Position numbers and translations under genes: made by a program | In this document: one piece after another, positions 36,254 to 45,598 of the stretch | How the letters are laid out: the number at the start of each line of letters is the position of its first letter | How positions within the stretch are numbered: position 1 is the stretch's first letter | Origin: Paenibacillus sp. 32O-W | GTDB lineage: Bacteria; Bacillota; Bacilli; Paenibacillales; NBRC-103111 | Length of the DNA: 64,000 nt | Assembly: GCF_007679495.1 (NCBI RefSeq) | Contig: NZ_VEGP01000010.1 | Location: 1 to 64,000, forward strand | Direction: 5' to 3' | The notes under the pieces: generated by a model | The model's database searches: none | What the model was told of the DNA's origin: nothing | What the model saw: the letters and a program-made list of their open reading frames with translations, nothing else

Positions 36254-37114
36254 ATGAAGTTTGCCAAGATGCATGGTCTGGGAAACTGTTACGTTTACGT
36301 AAATCAATGGCAGGAGCTCATTCCGGAGGAGAGGCTGGAGCTGCTGGCAAGGGTTGTATCCGATGTTCATACCGGAGTCGGTTCGGACGGGCTGATTCTC
36401 ATAGGCCCTTCGGAATGCGCCGATTTTCGCATGCGAATCTTCAATGCTGACGGCTCGGAAGCGAAAAATTGCGGCAATGGGCTAAGATGCGTGGCTAAAT
36501 ACGTGTATGAACGCCGCATGATCGACCGGCGCGAGTTTACGATCGAAACGCTGGGGGGAACAGTATCGGTAGAGGTCGATGCGGACTTCGGCCGCAAGGT
36601 GAGGCAGGTTACAGTCGATATGGGAGCGCCCCGCTTAACGAAAGCGGAGGTCCCCATGCTCGGGGACCCAGCAAGCACTACAATCGATGAGGAAGTGGCG
36701 ATCGTCTCCGAAACTTACCGGCTAACCGCCTTGTCCATGGGAAATCCTCATGCCATTCTGTTCGTCCCCGATGTGAATGAAGTGCCTATTCATGAAATCG
36801 GTCCCTCGATTGAGTTTGCCCCCATATTCCCGGAACGGGTTAACGTCGGATTCGTTCAGGTAAGGGGGCCCCGGGAGATCGATTACCGGGTATGGGAGCG
36901 GGGCTCGGGAATCACGCAAGCTTGCGGCACCGGAGCCTGTGCGGCGGTTGCTGCCGGAATTTTGAACGGGCTGCTGGAGCGGAACACCCCGATCACTGTC
37001 CACCTGCTTGGTGGCGATCTGGAAATTGTGTGGTCTGAAAATTCACATATTTATATGAAGGGACCGGCGGAGTTTATTCTGGACGGCGAATTCTTTCCCG
37101 CGCAGAAGACTTGA
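36254..37114 (+). CDS. dapF: Diaminopimelate epimerase
   Basis: The 286-residue protein isomerises LL- to meso-diaminopimelate without a cofactor. Both catalytic thiols are present: KNCGNGLRC (about residue 75) and QACGTGACA (about 225), each in the family motif, plus MHGLGNCYVYV at the N-terminus, where the usual NDF is NCY, a small oddity. GGGGAGGGAGAACAGCT precedes the ATG at 36254; the longer frame that starts inside dapL has no ribosome site. Meso-diaminopimelate feeds lysine and peptidoglycan synthesis. Confidence 0.94.
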   Translation: MKFAKMHGLGNCYVYVNQWQELIPEERLELLARVVSDVHTGVGSDGLILIGPSECADFRMRIFNADGSEAKNCGNGLRCVAKYVYERRMIDRREFTIETLGGTVSVEVDADFGRKVRQVTVDMGAPRLTKAEVPMLGDPASTTIDEEVAIVSETYRLTALSMGNPHAILFVPDVNEVPIHEIGPSIEFAPIFPERVNVGFVQVRGPREIDYRVWERGSGITQACGTGACAAVAAGILNGLLERNTPITVHLLGGDLEIVWSENSHIYMKGPAEFILDGEFFPAQKT

Positions 37115-37280
37115 CTGGTTGCAATATGCATGATAGTTTTAATTATTGGGGGAAATTATTTGTTCTGTGCATATCCCTACTTTTACTATTAGAATTCAAT
37201 GAATTGGGGACGGGATATTCGTTTTCCCGTTTTCCCGTTCTTGCAGATAGCTATGAAAATGACCAACAGGAGGTACGCTA

Positions 37281-37631
37281 ATGAGATCAACCGCCACAGT
37301 CAGCTTCCGCAGTTACTTTTTGATCTTAGCATTCGTCCTGTTGACTACTTTTATTTCCTCCTCTTTGTTTGTGGATACCAGCCATCCTTTGGTTGAAGAA
37401 TCTCCGACACTCGTCTCTTCCATTAAAGAGCATTCGATTATAACCACCCGAAATACCGCCAAGATCGGCCTCATATGGCTTCATAAATGGCTGTCCTGGA
37501 TTCCGCTATTCCCTCTATTGCTGCTGGTTTTGGCTTTGCCGCCTATAATTTATTTGTTTCGTTTCATTCCCCTTGCTATAAAGGGCATATTTCTAATGCC
37601 TATTAAATTTACCTCGACTTACGTTGTTTAA
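37281..37631 (+). CDS. Two-helix membrane protein of unknown function
   Basis: The 116-residue product has two hydrophobic segments: YFLILAFVLLTTFISSSLFV near the N-terminus and LSWIPLFPLLLLVLALPPIIYLF near residue 75, separated by about 35 extracytoplasmic residues. AGGAGGTACGCTA directly before the ATG is a near-perfect ribosome site, the main reason to believe it. No family recognised and no operon partner. Confidence 0.6.
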   Translation: MRSTATVSFRSYFLILAFVLLTTFISSSLFVDTSHPLVEESPTLVSSIKEHSIITTRNTAKIGLIWLHKWLSWIPLFPLLLLVLALPPIIYLFRFIPLAIKGIFLMPIKFTSTYVV

Positions 37632-37962
37632 TCACGTTAACTATCTACCTCGTTAATTATTTTAACCAAACAAACTTCAGTCAAGCTTTCTTTACCTCCG
37701 ATTCCGCCTGTAGACGGATATAAGGGGAGGGCTAATTAAGTGCGCCTATTTTCAAAACTAGTTAAGAAATTTGTGAATAATTTATGCAGTTTGGCCTTTA
37801 TATAAATGAAATAATGAATCTAATTCATATTTTGTCGGACAGACCCATTTTGTGAAATCCGATGGAATCGTGCTGTAAAGTTCGATCGTTATAAAAAATC
37901 ACCTTACGAAGCCGGGAAACCCGACTTATATTGTGAATAAAGAAAGCGGAGGGACTATCATT
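37632..37962. other. AT-rich intergenic leader of the antiporter operon
   Basis: About 330 bases without a gene. It presumably carries the promoter for the antiporter operon, but no -35/-10 pair or riboswitch consensus was recognised. Confidence 0.35.
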
Positions 37963-38457
37963 TTGAATATCCGTGAATCTGATTTGCCTGGAATTGGCCG
38001 CAAGTTTCAACTGGACACGCGCTCCGGTGACAAGTTGGTTGTCATTATTCATGACGATGGGAGAAGAGAACTGTTTCACTTCGACTATAAGGATCCCGAG
38101 GAAAGTATCTCTATGGTTACATTGGATGATGAGGAGTCCAGAATGATTGCAGGGATCATAGGAGGAATGACTTATCGCCCCCGTGCGTTGGAAACGATCG
38201 ATGTCGCACTCGACGATCTGGTCATCGAGTGGTACAAGATCGAGCAAGATGCCCGTTGCGTAGGGTCCAGCATAGGAGACCTCGATGTGCGCAAGAGGAC
38301 GGGCGCATCCATCCTGGCGGTCGTAGAGAAGAATCATAATAAATATATTAATCCGGGACCAGACTATCCACTAAAGGCAGATTCCACTCTAATTGTCGCG
38401 GGAGAAAGACAACATATCAAGAAGCTGAAGAGGTTTTTGCTAAACGGAGACGAATAA
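37963..38457 (+). CDS. khtT: KhtT-like regulatory subunit of a cation/proton antiporter
   Basis: The 164-residue cytoplasmic protein has an N-terminal KhtT-type domain ([16 protein letters not shown]) and a C-terminal RCK_C/TrkA-C domain ([19 protein letters not shown] to [14 protein letters not shown]), which in KhtT binds c-di-AMP and gates the KhtU transporter. I choose the TTG at 37963, with GGAGGG upstream, because the paralogue at 39773-40273 also starts TTG AAT ATC; a GTG at 37933 would add ten residues. The transporter follows after 12 bases. Family firm; ligand inferred from B. subtilis. Confidence 0.85.
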   Translation: MNIRESDLPGIGRKFQLDTRSGDKLVVIIHDDGRRELFHFDYKDPEESISMVTLDDEESRMIAGIIGGMTYRPRALETIDVALDDLVIEWYKIEQDARCVGSSIGDLDVRKRTGASILAVVEKNHNKYINPGPDYPLKADSTLIVAGERQHIKKLKRFLLNGDE

Positions 38458-38469
38458 CAGGGGGGAATT

Positions 38470-39681
38470 ATGGATACGATCATTTTTGAAGTAGGATTGG
38501 CTATTTTATTGGTGGCAACAGTAGGTTTGATCGCAACGAAGCTTCGCTTTTCGGTCATTCCCTTCTATATATTGGTCGGGATGGCTGTCGGCCCGCATGC
38601 CCCCCACGTATGGATTTTTGATTTCCGGTTTATTGAAAGCTCCGAATTTATTGATTTTATGGGCCGGCTTGGCGTCCTGTTCCTGCTTTTCTATCTGGGG
38701 CTGGAGTTTTCGGTGGGGCGGCTGATGAAATCCGGAAAATCGATTGTCATTGGCGGGCTGTTCTATATTATTATTAACTTCCTGTTCGGACTCCTTCTCG
38801 GTTGGATGATGGGTATGCCGCTCAAGGAAACCTTGGTCATCGCGGGAATCATGACCAGCTCGTCCACGGCCATTGTAGCCAAAGTATTGGTGGACCTTAA
38901 ACGGACGGCCAACCGGGAAACGGAAATCATCATGGGAATGATCATGTTCGATGACTTGTTTATTGCCGTTCATATTTCGATTCTGTCGGGGCTGGTGTTA
39001 AGCGGAGCGACCTCCTTCCTGGGGGTACTGCTGACATCGTTATCGGCTCTTATCTTCATTCTCTTGTTCCTTATTGTAGGACGCAGAGTCATCAAGTATG
39101 TGGATAAAGGGCTGAATATATCATCGCCCGAGTTATTCCTATTGGTTATTCTGGCCGCACTGTTTCTCATTGCGGGATTTTCGGAAACGTTCCATGTGGC
39201 CGAAGCTATCGGTGCTCTGATGGTCGGGCTCGTATTGGCTGAATCGGTTCACGTCAAGCGGATCGAGCAGCTCATCTTGCCCTTCCGTGATTTCTTCGGG
39301 GCGATGTTCTTCTTCAGCTTCGGATTAACAATCGCCCCTGCGTCCCTGGGCGGAGCGGTCGGCATGGCAATATTGGCGGTGGTGCTGACGATTATCGGGA
39401 ATCTGGTTGCCGGCATGCTGGCGGGCAAAATCGCCGGAATCTCGCCGCGAGCTTCCGTCAATATCGGTCTGACCCTATCCTCACGCGGAGAGTTCTCCAT
39501 CATTATGGCCAATATTGGCAAAGCGGGCGGACTGCTTCCGGTTGTCCAATCGTTCGCGGTGCTGTATGTGCTGCTTCTGGCCATACTTGGACCGCTCTTG
39601 ACGAAGGAATCCAAACGGATTTACAACCTGGCGGTTAAGCTGTTCGGCAGAGGCAATAAAACAGAGCAGCCGGGGCAATAG
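38470..39681 (+). CDS. khtU: KhtU-like CPA2 cation/proton antiporter
   Basis: The 403-residue protein has about 12 membrane helices and the CPA2 core: FSVIPFYILVGMAVGPHAP, LFLLFYLGLEFSVGRLMKSGK (about residue 75), ITSSTAIVAKVL-type motif (MTSSSTAIVAKVLVDL) and MIMFDDLFIAV. It would exchange K+ (or another cation) for H+. CAGGGGGGAATT precedes the ATG. It lacks the long C-terminal KTN domain of KefB/KefC; the separate KhtT-like subunit takes that role. Ends in a bidirectional terminator shared with the converging second subunit gene. Confidence 0.9.
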   Translation: MDTIIFEVGLAILLVATVGLIATKLRFSVIPFYILVGMAVGPHAPHVWIFDFRFIESSEFIDFMGRLGVLFLLFYLGLEFSVGRLMKSGKSIVIGGLFYIIINFLFGLLLGWMMGMPLKETLVIAGIMTSSSTAIVAKVLVDLKRTANRETEIIMGMIMFDDLFIAVHISILSGLVLSGATSFLGVLLTSLSALIFILLFLIVGRRVIKYVDKGLNISSPELFLLVILAALFLIAGFSETFHVAEAIGALMVGLVLAESVHVKRIEQLILPFRDFFGAMFFFSFGLTIAPASLGGAVGMAILAVVLTIIGNLVAGMLAGKIAGISPRASVNIGLTLSSRGEFSIIMANIGKAGGLLPVVQSFAVLYVLLLAILGPLLTKESKRIYNLAVKLFGRGNKTEQPGQ

Positions 39682-39709
39682 CAACCCGTTGAATAACACA
39701 ACTAATAAC

Positions 39710-39758
39710 AAAGGCCATGCGGTCCCCGGGAATGGATAGGGGCATCACATGGCCTTTT
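39710..39758. terminator. Bidirectional terminator
   Basis: AAAGGCCATG pairs with CATGGCCTTTT around a loop that has its own CCCC/GGGG stem; lies between convergent khtU and the second khtT-like gene. Confidence 0.85.
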
Positions 39759-39772
39759 GGCGTGGGACAGGG

Positions 39773-40273
39773 CTATTGCTGCTTCTTGAGCTGCAGCAGG
39801 GCTCTAAGTTTCTTTAATTGCTCTCTTTCGCCGGTAGCGACGAGGGTGCAATGAGCGGTTAGCACATGCTCGGGTCCGGGATTGATTACCTTGGTATGTC
39901 GTGTCTTATCGATAACCGCTATGATGACGGCACCGGAAGCTTGTCTGATCGTCAGCTCGCCGATCGTTTGGCCGACGCAGGCGGCATCCGGTTCGATTTT
40001 AAACCATTCAATAACAAGGTCCTCCAGGGACATCTCGATTTCTTCCAAAGCCTTGGGCTTATAGCTCATGCCGCCGATAATTGCGGCCATTTGCCTCGCT
40101 TCGTCGTCTTCTAGGGAGATGTTGGACAAGCATTCTTCCTGCTCATCTTCGCCAAAGTGATATATTTCGCGCAGTCCGTTGTCATGAATGACGACGACCA
40201 CGGAATCTCCGGTACGGGTTTGCAGTTGAAATTTACGGCCGATTCCCGGCAAATCGACTTCTTTGATATTCAA
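39773..40273 (-). CDS. Second KhtT-like regulatory subunit
   Basis: This 166-residue protein is a clear paralogue of the subunit at 37963: it starts [20 protein letters not shown] and keeps LEDLVIEWFKIEPDAACVGQTI and VATGEREQLKKLRALL. It starts at TTG, with AAGGAGGT about 7 bases upstream. It faces khtU from the other strand. It could regulate the same transporter under another condition or a transporter elsewhere. Divergence between the two is substantial in the middle (acidic insert DEQEEC), arguing against a very recent duplication. Confidence 0.85.
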   Translation of the reverse strand: MNIKEVDLPGIGRKFQLQTRTGDSVVVVIHDNGLREIYHFGEDEQEECLSNISLEDDEARQMAAIIGGMSYKPKALEEIEMSLEDLVIEWFKIEPDAACVGQTIGELTIRQASGAVIIAVIDKTRHTKVINPGPEHVLTAHCTLVATGEREQLKKLRALLQLKKQQ

Positions 40274-40419
40274 TGGTTGGACCTCCTTTTCTTCCTATTG
40301 CTTTACAAATGTGGTTTCTATTATACATGAGCTTGCCGATTCGAGCGATAGCCAGTTGCAAGGCCCGGCAAAATCGATTAGCATAAATCGCGAGAGGGTT
40401 AAGGGGGAGAGGCGGAAGA

Positions 40420-40695
40420 ATGAAATTATTGATTATTTATTTGCTGCTGGTCAACGGGCTCGGCTATTGGTCAATGGGACGGGACAAGGCTCTGGCCGGC
40501 AAGGGAAAGAGAAGAATTCCCGAAAGAAGGCTGTTCGGTCTGGCTCTGGCGGGAGGTGCGGTCGGGTCGTGGTTGGGGATGAGAAGGTTTCGTCATAAGA
40601 CGAAGCATTCTTCCTTCGTGATCGGGATTCCTCTGCTGATTGCGGTGAACGCTGTTTGCGTTTATGGAGTCTGGAGGCTAATATTAAGCGTTTGA
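40420..40695 (+). CDS. DUF1294 small membrane protein
   Basis: The 91-residue protein has the DUF1294 pattern: an N-terminal helix, then MGRDKALAGKGKRRIPERRLFGLALAGGAVGSWLGMRRFRHKTKH with conserved D-K-A and the basic R-H-K-T motif, and a last helix. AAGGGGGAGAGG precedes the ATG. Function unknown for the family. Confidence 0.85.
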   Translation: MKLLIIYLLLVNGLGYWSMGRDKALAGKGKRRIPERRLFGLALAGGAVGSWLGMRRFRHKTKHSSFVIGIPLLIAVNAVCVYGVWRLILSV

Positions 40696-40728
40696 TTAGG
40701 CCGGAGCTCCGGTCTCTTCATACACATC

Positions 40729-40769
40729 AAAACTCCCCTTGCCGCCGAAGCGAGAAGGGGAGTTTTTTT
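40729..40769. terminator. Bidirectional terminator
   Basis: AAACTCCCCTT pairs with AAGGGGAGTTT, flanked by A and T runs; serves DUF1294 and the converging Big2 gene. Confidence 0.9.
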
Positions 40770-40774
40770 CACCG

Positions 40775-43129
40775 CTAATCCGTTACCGTCACGATAATTT
40801 TCGTCCGTTTGCCTGCGAATTTCACTGTGATCGTCGCTTTGCCCGGCCCGTTCGCCCGAATGATTCCGTCTTTAACATCCGCTACTATTAATTTTGAAGA
40901 TTGCCATAAAGCTTCGACGGACACATCCTCATCCGTGCCGTCCGCATAAGTAGCGGTGGCCTTGGCAGAGTATGTTTGGCCTTTTTTCAATTCCAGCTGC
41001 ACTACGTCTGTTTTTAAATATTTCAAAGTATCTACGTCGACTTGAACGGAGATAGATTTGCCGCCGTATGAGGCCGTAATTTTCGCTTTCCCGTATCCGG
41101 CAGCGGTGACCTGCCCCGCATGGTCGACGTCAGCAACTTTATAAGAGGAGGTTTTCCAGTCTGCCTCTGCCGTTACGTCTCTTTCGGATCCGTTGGAGAA
41201 TGTAGCCGTCACGGCGATCTGCTTCTGATCGCCGGATTTCAGAGACAAGGCCCGGGTATCGGCGGTCAGCTTCGTGATGATATCGACATCTACCGCAATG
41301 GTGACGGACTGGCCTCCGTACTTGGCGGTTATGATCGTTTTGCCTCTTTCGAAGGCCGTAACCGCACCTTTGCTAACATCGGCATATTTCGGAGAGCTGG
41401 ATAACCATTCCGCATCGCGGGTAACATCCCGGACATTGCCGGCCTTATCGGTGGACGTCAATTTAATATAACCGGTTTGCCCCTGATTCAGCATCAAGGT
41501 TTTCCGGTCTGCGCTCAACTCCTGAACGACGTCCACAAAGACGGGAATGGTAACCGTCCTGCCGCTGTATGTGGCGGTTACTTTGGCTTCTCCGCTGTCC
41601 GTCGCGGTGATCAGCCCTCTGCGGACTTCCACGGAGGAGTCGGAGCCGGCCGACCATTCAGCCTGATGGGTAACCTCTTCCATCCGGCCGTCTGCATAAA
41701 CAGCATGTACCGTAACTTGATGGGTATCTCCTTTTTGCAGGGCGAGGGAATCGATGTCTGTCGTCAGTTTTCTAGGAATATCTACGTCTACGACGATGGA
41801 TGCCGTTTTATTACCATACTTCGCGGTTATCGTAGCTTCTCCGGAGCGTTTACCGGTAACCACGCCTTTTGCAGCAAATGCGGTTGCTTCCTTATCCGAC
41901 TTCCATTCCGCTTTGTTCGTTACGTCTTCCCGGGTTCCGTCCTGATAGGTGGCGAACAGCTTTAACGGTTCGGATTGGCCCTTCTGCAAGGAAAGAAACT
42001 CCCGGTCTATCTCCAGAAGACGCGGAACTTCCACATCAATCGCGATATCAATCGACTTTGCTTCGAAATGGGCGGTGATGATAACCTCGCCCGGAGCAGA
42101 GGCATGGACTTTCCCTTTGCTGACAAAGGCAATCTTTTCGTCGCTGGAGGTCCATTTCGCCGCATTCGTGATATCTTCGACTCGACCGTCGGCATAAGTG
42201 GCTTTTAAAGTAAGCTGCTCGGTATTGTTTACCCTCATAAATAAGCTTTGCCGATCCACCTCGAGCTTCTTGGCCGAGTCGACATCGACTTTGACCGATG
42301 CCGATTTGCTTCCGTATTTCGCCGTAATAACGGTTTCGCCGGGAGCGTAAGCCGTAATCTCGCCGCGGATGGCGTCGGCCACCGTTTCGTTGCTGCTGGA
42401 CCATTCCGCCTGTTCGGTCACATCCTCGACCGTGCCGTCGGGGAAGGTGGCCTGCAACGTTATTCTCTCCGTGCCGTCGACAAGCAGGGAGACCTGGGGT
42501 TTGTCCGCATCCAGCCGGCGGACCAGCTCAACGCTGACGGGAATCGAGACCGAACGGCTCCCGAACTTGGCTACAACGGTGGCCGTCCCCGAGCCCAGTC
42601 CTTCCACCGTACCGTTGACGACTGTCGCGACCTCGTAATTGTCGACGCTCCATTCGGCTTTCTCGGTCACGACCTCCTTCGTCCCGTCACTGTAAAAAGC
42701 AGTTAACTCCACCTGCTCTTTAACGCCGGTACGAAGCTGCAGGGAATGACGATCCTTCGTCAAAGCCTTGACCTTCTTGTGAATCGTTACCTTGACGACG
42801 ACTGTCTTCCCCTGATAGGTCGCCGTCAGGACAGCGGTTCCTTCGCCCTTTGCCGTAATGGTACCGGCGTAGACCGACGCCACTTCCGGATTTTCGCTCT
42901 CCCAATCCGTCTTGATCGTCACTTCTTCCGTTTTGCCGTTGACATAGACTGCGGTAGCCGTTAACGATTGGGTGTCGCCGATCTCCATTGTCAGCTCGTT
43001 CTTGGACAGAACGAGCCGGGAGATTTCCTCCGCTGCCATTACGCTGCCTGCTCCCATGCAATAGAAAAGCATGGTCATACATAATACAACCTGAACGATT
43101 TTTTGCAATCTTCCTTGCCTCAACGTCAT
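40775..43129 (-). CDS. Secreted protein with nine Big2 (bacterial Ig-like) repeats
   Basis: The 784-residue protein has a signal peptide ending at VMAAEE (about residue 33) and then nine Ig-like Big2 domains of about 83 residues. Each unit starts like K-L-x-x-D-x-x-x-L-x-L, runs through TATYADGTxEDVTxxAEWxSS and ends VTAKYGGKSxxVxVDV. No anchor motif, no enzymatic domain and no SLH domain is visible, so it may be released or bound by partner proteins. AAGGAGGACA precedes the ATG. It lies downstream of a CssRS-like two-component system on the same strand, 209 bases away. Adhesive or wall-spacing role is inferred from the fold. Confidence 0.88.
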   Translation of the reverse strand: MTLRQGRLQKIVQVVLCMTMLFYCMGAGSVMAAEEISRLVLSKNELTMEIGDTQSLTATAVYVNGKTEEVTIKTDWESENPEVASVYAGTITAKGEGTAVLTATYQGKTVVVKVTIHKKVKALTKDRHSLQLRTGVKEQVELTAFYSDGTKEVVTEKAEWSVDNYEVATVVNGTVEGLGSGTATVVAKFGSRSVSIPVSVELVRRLDADKPQVSLLVDGTERITLQATFPDGTVEDVTEQAEWSSSNETVADAIRGEITAYAPGETVITAKYGSKSASVKVDVDSAKKLEVDRQSLFMRVNNTEQLTLKATYADGRVEDITNAAKWTSSDEKIAFVSKGKVHASAPGEVIITAHFEAKSIDIAIDVEVPRLLEIDREFLSLQKGQSEPLKLFATYQDGTREDVTNKAEWKSDKEATAFAAKGVVTGKRSGEATITAKYGNKTASIVVDVDIPRKLTTDIDSLALQKGDTHQVTVHAVYADGRMEEVTHQAEWSAGSDSSVEVRRGLITATDSGEAKVTATYSGRTVTIPVFVDVVQELSADRKTLMLNQGQTGYIKLTSTDKAGNVRDVTRDAEWLSSSPKYADVSKGAVTAFERGKTIITAKYGGQSVTIAVDVDIITKLTADTRALSLKSGDQKQIAVTATFSNGSERDVTAEADWKTSSYKVADVDHAGQVTAAGYGKAKITASYGGKSISVQVDVDTLKYLKTDVVQLELKKGQTYSAKATATYADGTDEDVSVEALWQSSKLIVADVKDGIIRANGPGKATITVKFAGKRTKIIVTVTD

Positions 43130-43338
43130 TGTCCTCCTTGATAATTAATATGCAGCCGGGATAAGGATTCGGAATTATGGAGCGGGCGGGGGAGCTGAAA
43201 TCCGAATCATGGTTTATATCGGCAAATGAGAAGGAACAAATTGGGGTTTCCAGATGGGAAATGCATGTAAAAACTGTGTAAAACGCTCCCATATGATTCC
43301 GCGGTGACGCTGTGCTCTTTCAGGAAAAAAACATCCGC

Positions 43339-44694
43339 CTATTTATTTTGCAGGGGGAAGGAGAGACGGAACAAGGCTCCTCCTTCCGGTCGGTTCTCGG
43401 CGGTGATGCTTCCCGAGCACCGTTCGACAATGGCGCGGGCAATCGCGAGCCCCAGCCCGTTCTCCCCGTCATGTCCTTTGACAAAACGGTAAAAAAGCTT
43501 CGGAACGATATCTTCCGGAATTCCTTCCCCATCGTCGGTCACTTCAATGACGATGCTGCCATCCTTGCAGAAGGAACGGATGACGACAGACGAACGGGCG
43601 TGCCGGATCGCATTGGCGATTACGTTCAGCAACGCTTGAATTAGCTTGTCCGGATCGGCATAGATGATAGCATCAAGCGATGTATCATCCTCTCTGTATT
43701 CAACCGCAATCCGGTTTTGGATGATAAGAGGATCGAGCTTTTCTATCGTTCGGGCAACGACCTGATGGATCGCTACTTCCGTATGGGCGAAGATTCCGTC
43801 CTCGATATCGAGCTTGGCCAGCAGCATGATTTCCGTCACGATTTTCTTAAGTCGTTCGCACTCTTCCGCGATGACGTTCAATCCGTGCTTCGCCTGCTCC
43901 TCTTTAAAGACGCCGTCCCGGATTCCTTCCGCATAACCTTGAATATTCATCAATGGAGTTTTCAGTTCATGTGAAGCATTCTGGAAAAATTCCTTCTGCG
44001 TCCGATGATACCCGTCCAGCTCGGCAGCCAGCTTATGGACGCTTGCGGCGACCTCCCCGATTTCTCCGCCCGCCTTCACCATCTGAACCTCGGAGAAGCG
44101 GCGATTCTGCACTTTGTGCAGTTCATCCCGCAGAGTGGACAGGGGAGTGACCAGCCGCCTTGTAATGAATATGCTGAGCAGCAGCGCGAACAAGGCACCC
44201 AACCCGAAGATGAGGACCATTCGTTGGATGAAGCTGAATTGGATCGATTTCAACCGGTCCATTGGAGCAGCGACGACCAGCTTGTCCGAATAATCGTTCG
44301 CCTGGATCGTCTCAATCAGGTATGTGTTCTGCTGGCCCTTCCATACATTGCCTTCTCCTAGAGCCAGCTCCCGGGCATTCTGAATAATCTCCGTGTACTC
44401 TTCGTTGGAGACGGGCAGGGAAATGGCATTATTGTTGGAATAGAGGAAGGCCATATGGGCATTCGGCGAAACGATCTGCGTGACCAAATCGACGGTTCTA
44501 TTCGTACCGCTGCTGTGGGAGGACCCGGTCCCCATATACTGCAGCATGACAGCCCGGCCTTGTTCCCTCATTTCTTTCCGTTGGCTGTCGATCAGGATAT
44601 CCAACAATAACGTGCTCATTAACCAAGCGGTCACGATAAGGAGAAAAAGAAGGAGTAAACCGAATGCTAGATTCAGGCGAGTCAGCAGCCTCAT
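43339..44694 (-). CDS. Sensor histidine kinase (CssS-like)
   Basis: The 451-residue kinase has two membrane helices (about residues 10-32 and 155-177) around a 120-residue external sensor, a HAMP linker (FITRRLVTPLSTLRDEL), HisKA with the phospho-His in NASHELKTPLMNIQGY (about 232), and a catalytic domain with N-box LLNVIANAIRHA, G1 DDGEGIP and G2 GLGLAIARAIVE. ATG at 44694 overlaps the response regulator stop (ATGA) after GAGGAGGAG. Architecture resembles B. subtilis CssS, which senses misfolded secreted proteins, but no htrA lies near. Confidence 0.88.
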   Translation of the reverse strand: MRLLTRLNLAFGLLLLFLLIVTAWLMSTLLLDILIDSQRKEMREQGRAVMLQYMGTGSSHSSGTNRTVDLVTQIVSPNAHMAFLYSNNNAISLPVSNEEYTEIIQNARELALGEGNVWKGQQNTYLIETIQANDYSDKLVVAAPMDRLKSIQFSFIQRMVLIFGLGALFALLLSIFITRRLVTPLSTLRDELHKVQNRRFSEVQMVKAGGEIGEVAASVHKLAAELDGYHRTQKEFFQNASHELKTPLMNIQGYAEGIRDGVFKEEQAKHGLNVIAEECERLKKIVTEIMLLAKLDIEDGIFAHTEVAIHQVVARTIEKLDPLIIQNRIAVEYREDDTSLDAIIYADPDKLIQALLNVIANAIRHARSSVVIRSFCKDGSIVIEVTDDGEGIPEDIVPKLFYRFVKGHDGENGLGLAIARAIVERCSGSITAENRPEGGALFRLSFPLQNK

Positions 44695-45398
44695 GACGGC
44701 TCCTCCTCTGTGGAACGCAGCCTGTATCCGTAACCCCACACGGTATCCAGCGGGAGATTATCCATTTTTTTGCGTATCCGTTTCACCAAATCGTCGACCG
44801 CCCGGTCGCTGCCGTAATAATCTGCACCCCAGACTTCATTTAACAGCTCGCTTCGGGAATAAGCATGGTTCGGTCTTTCCGCCAATATGTACAACAGGGT
44901 AAACTCCTTCGCTGTCATCTCGAGCTCGGAGCCGTGCCAATATACTCTTCTTTCTTCTGGAATGATTTGCAGAGCCCCAACCACCAGAGTTGTCGGGGAA
45001 GCCGCGCATCCCGTGCCGGGATTCGCCTGCTGCATGGACCACCTGAACAGCAGTCGGTTGACCTTGGCCACCAGCTCGCGCGGGCTGAACGGCTTCGTTA
45101 AATAATCGTCGCTTCCCAGCTCCAGTCCCATAATTTTGTCCACTTCCTCATCCTTGGCGGAAATCATGATGATGGGCACCTCGTCGTCGTTCCGGATCTG
45201 CCGGCAGAATTCATAGCCATCCATGCCGGGCAGCATAATGTCCAGCACCCACAGATCGGGGGGCATTACTTTACGCAGCTGGAGCGCTTCTTCCGCGGAT
45301 GAAACACCGATCGTGCGATACCCTTCCCGCTGCAAATAGGCTTCAACAATTTGCCGAATATGAAGCTCGTCGTCAACAATTGCAATAAACTGAGACAT
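44691..45398 (-). CDS. OmpR-family response regulator (CssR-like)
   Basis: The 235-residue regulator has a receiver domain with acidic pair DDE near residue 9, phospho-Asp in VLDIMLPGMDGYEF (about 53), Thr/Ser of IMISAKD and Lys of TKPFSP, followed by a winged-helix domain with SELLNEVWGADYYGSDRAVDDLVKRIRKKM. The last stretch and DLWVLDIMLP resemble CssR. GGAGG precedes the ATG by 12 bases. It is cotranslated with the kinase. Secretion-stress control is a guess from similarity and from the big secreted protein downstream. Confidence 0.9.
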   Translation of the reverse strand: MSQFIAIVDDELHIRQIVEAYLQREGYRTIGVSSAEEALQLRKVMPPDLWVLDIMLPGMDGYEFCRQIRNDDEVPIIMISAKDEEVDKIMGLELGSDDYLTKPFSPRELVAKVNRLLFRWSMQQANPGTGCAASPTTLVVGALQIIPEERRVYWHGSELEMTAKEFTLLYILAERPNHAYSRSELLNEVWGADYYGSDRAVDDLVKRIRKKMDNLPLDTVWGYGYRLRSTEEEPS

Positions 45399-45550
45399 TC
45401 CTATTCAGTCCTCCGTAGTCAGTAAAATCATGTTTATTGTAACAGATGGAAGAATGGGCGGGAGGGATTGGAGGCGAATTCTACACTTTTTCTACATCTG
45501 ATCGTTCTTCTGCGATTGGGGAGCTTTTCAAAGCCAGGTCACCGTGCCGG

Positions 45551-45589
45551 AAAAAACAACAGCCACCGGTAGGTTTCTGCCGGTGGCTG
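45551..45589 (-). terminator. Terminator of the hfq-like gene
   Basis: On the minus strand CAGCCACCGG pairs with CCGGTGGCTG and is followed by TTGTTTTTT. Confidence 0.9.
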
Positions 45590-45598
45590 CGTATAATA

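Noticed and set aside
37632-37962. c-di-AMP (ydaO) riboswitch before the antiporter operon
   Set aside because: Expected by function, but the conserved ydaO blocks could not be found.
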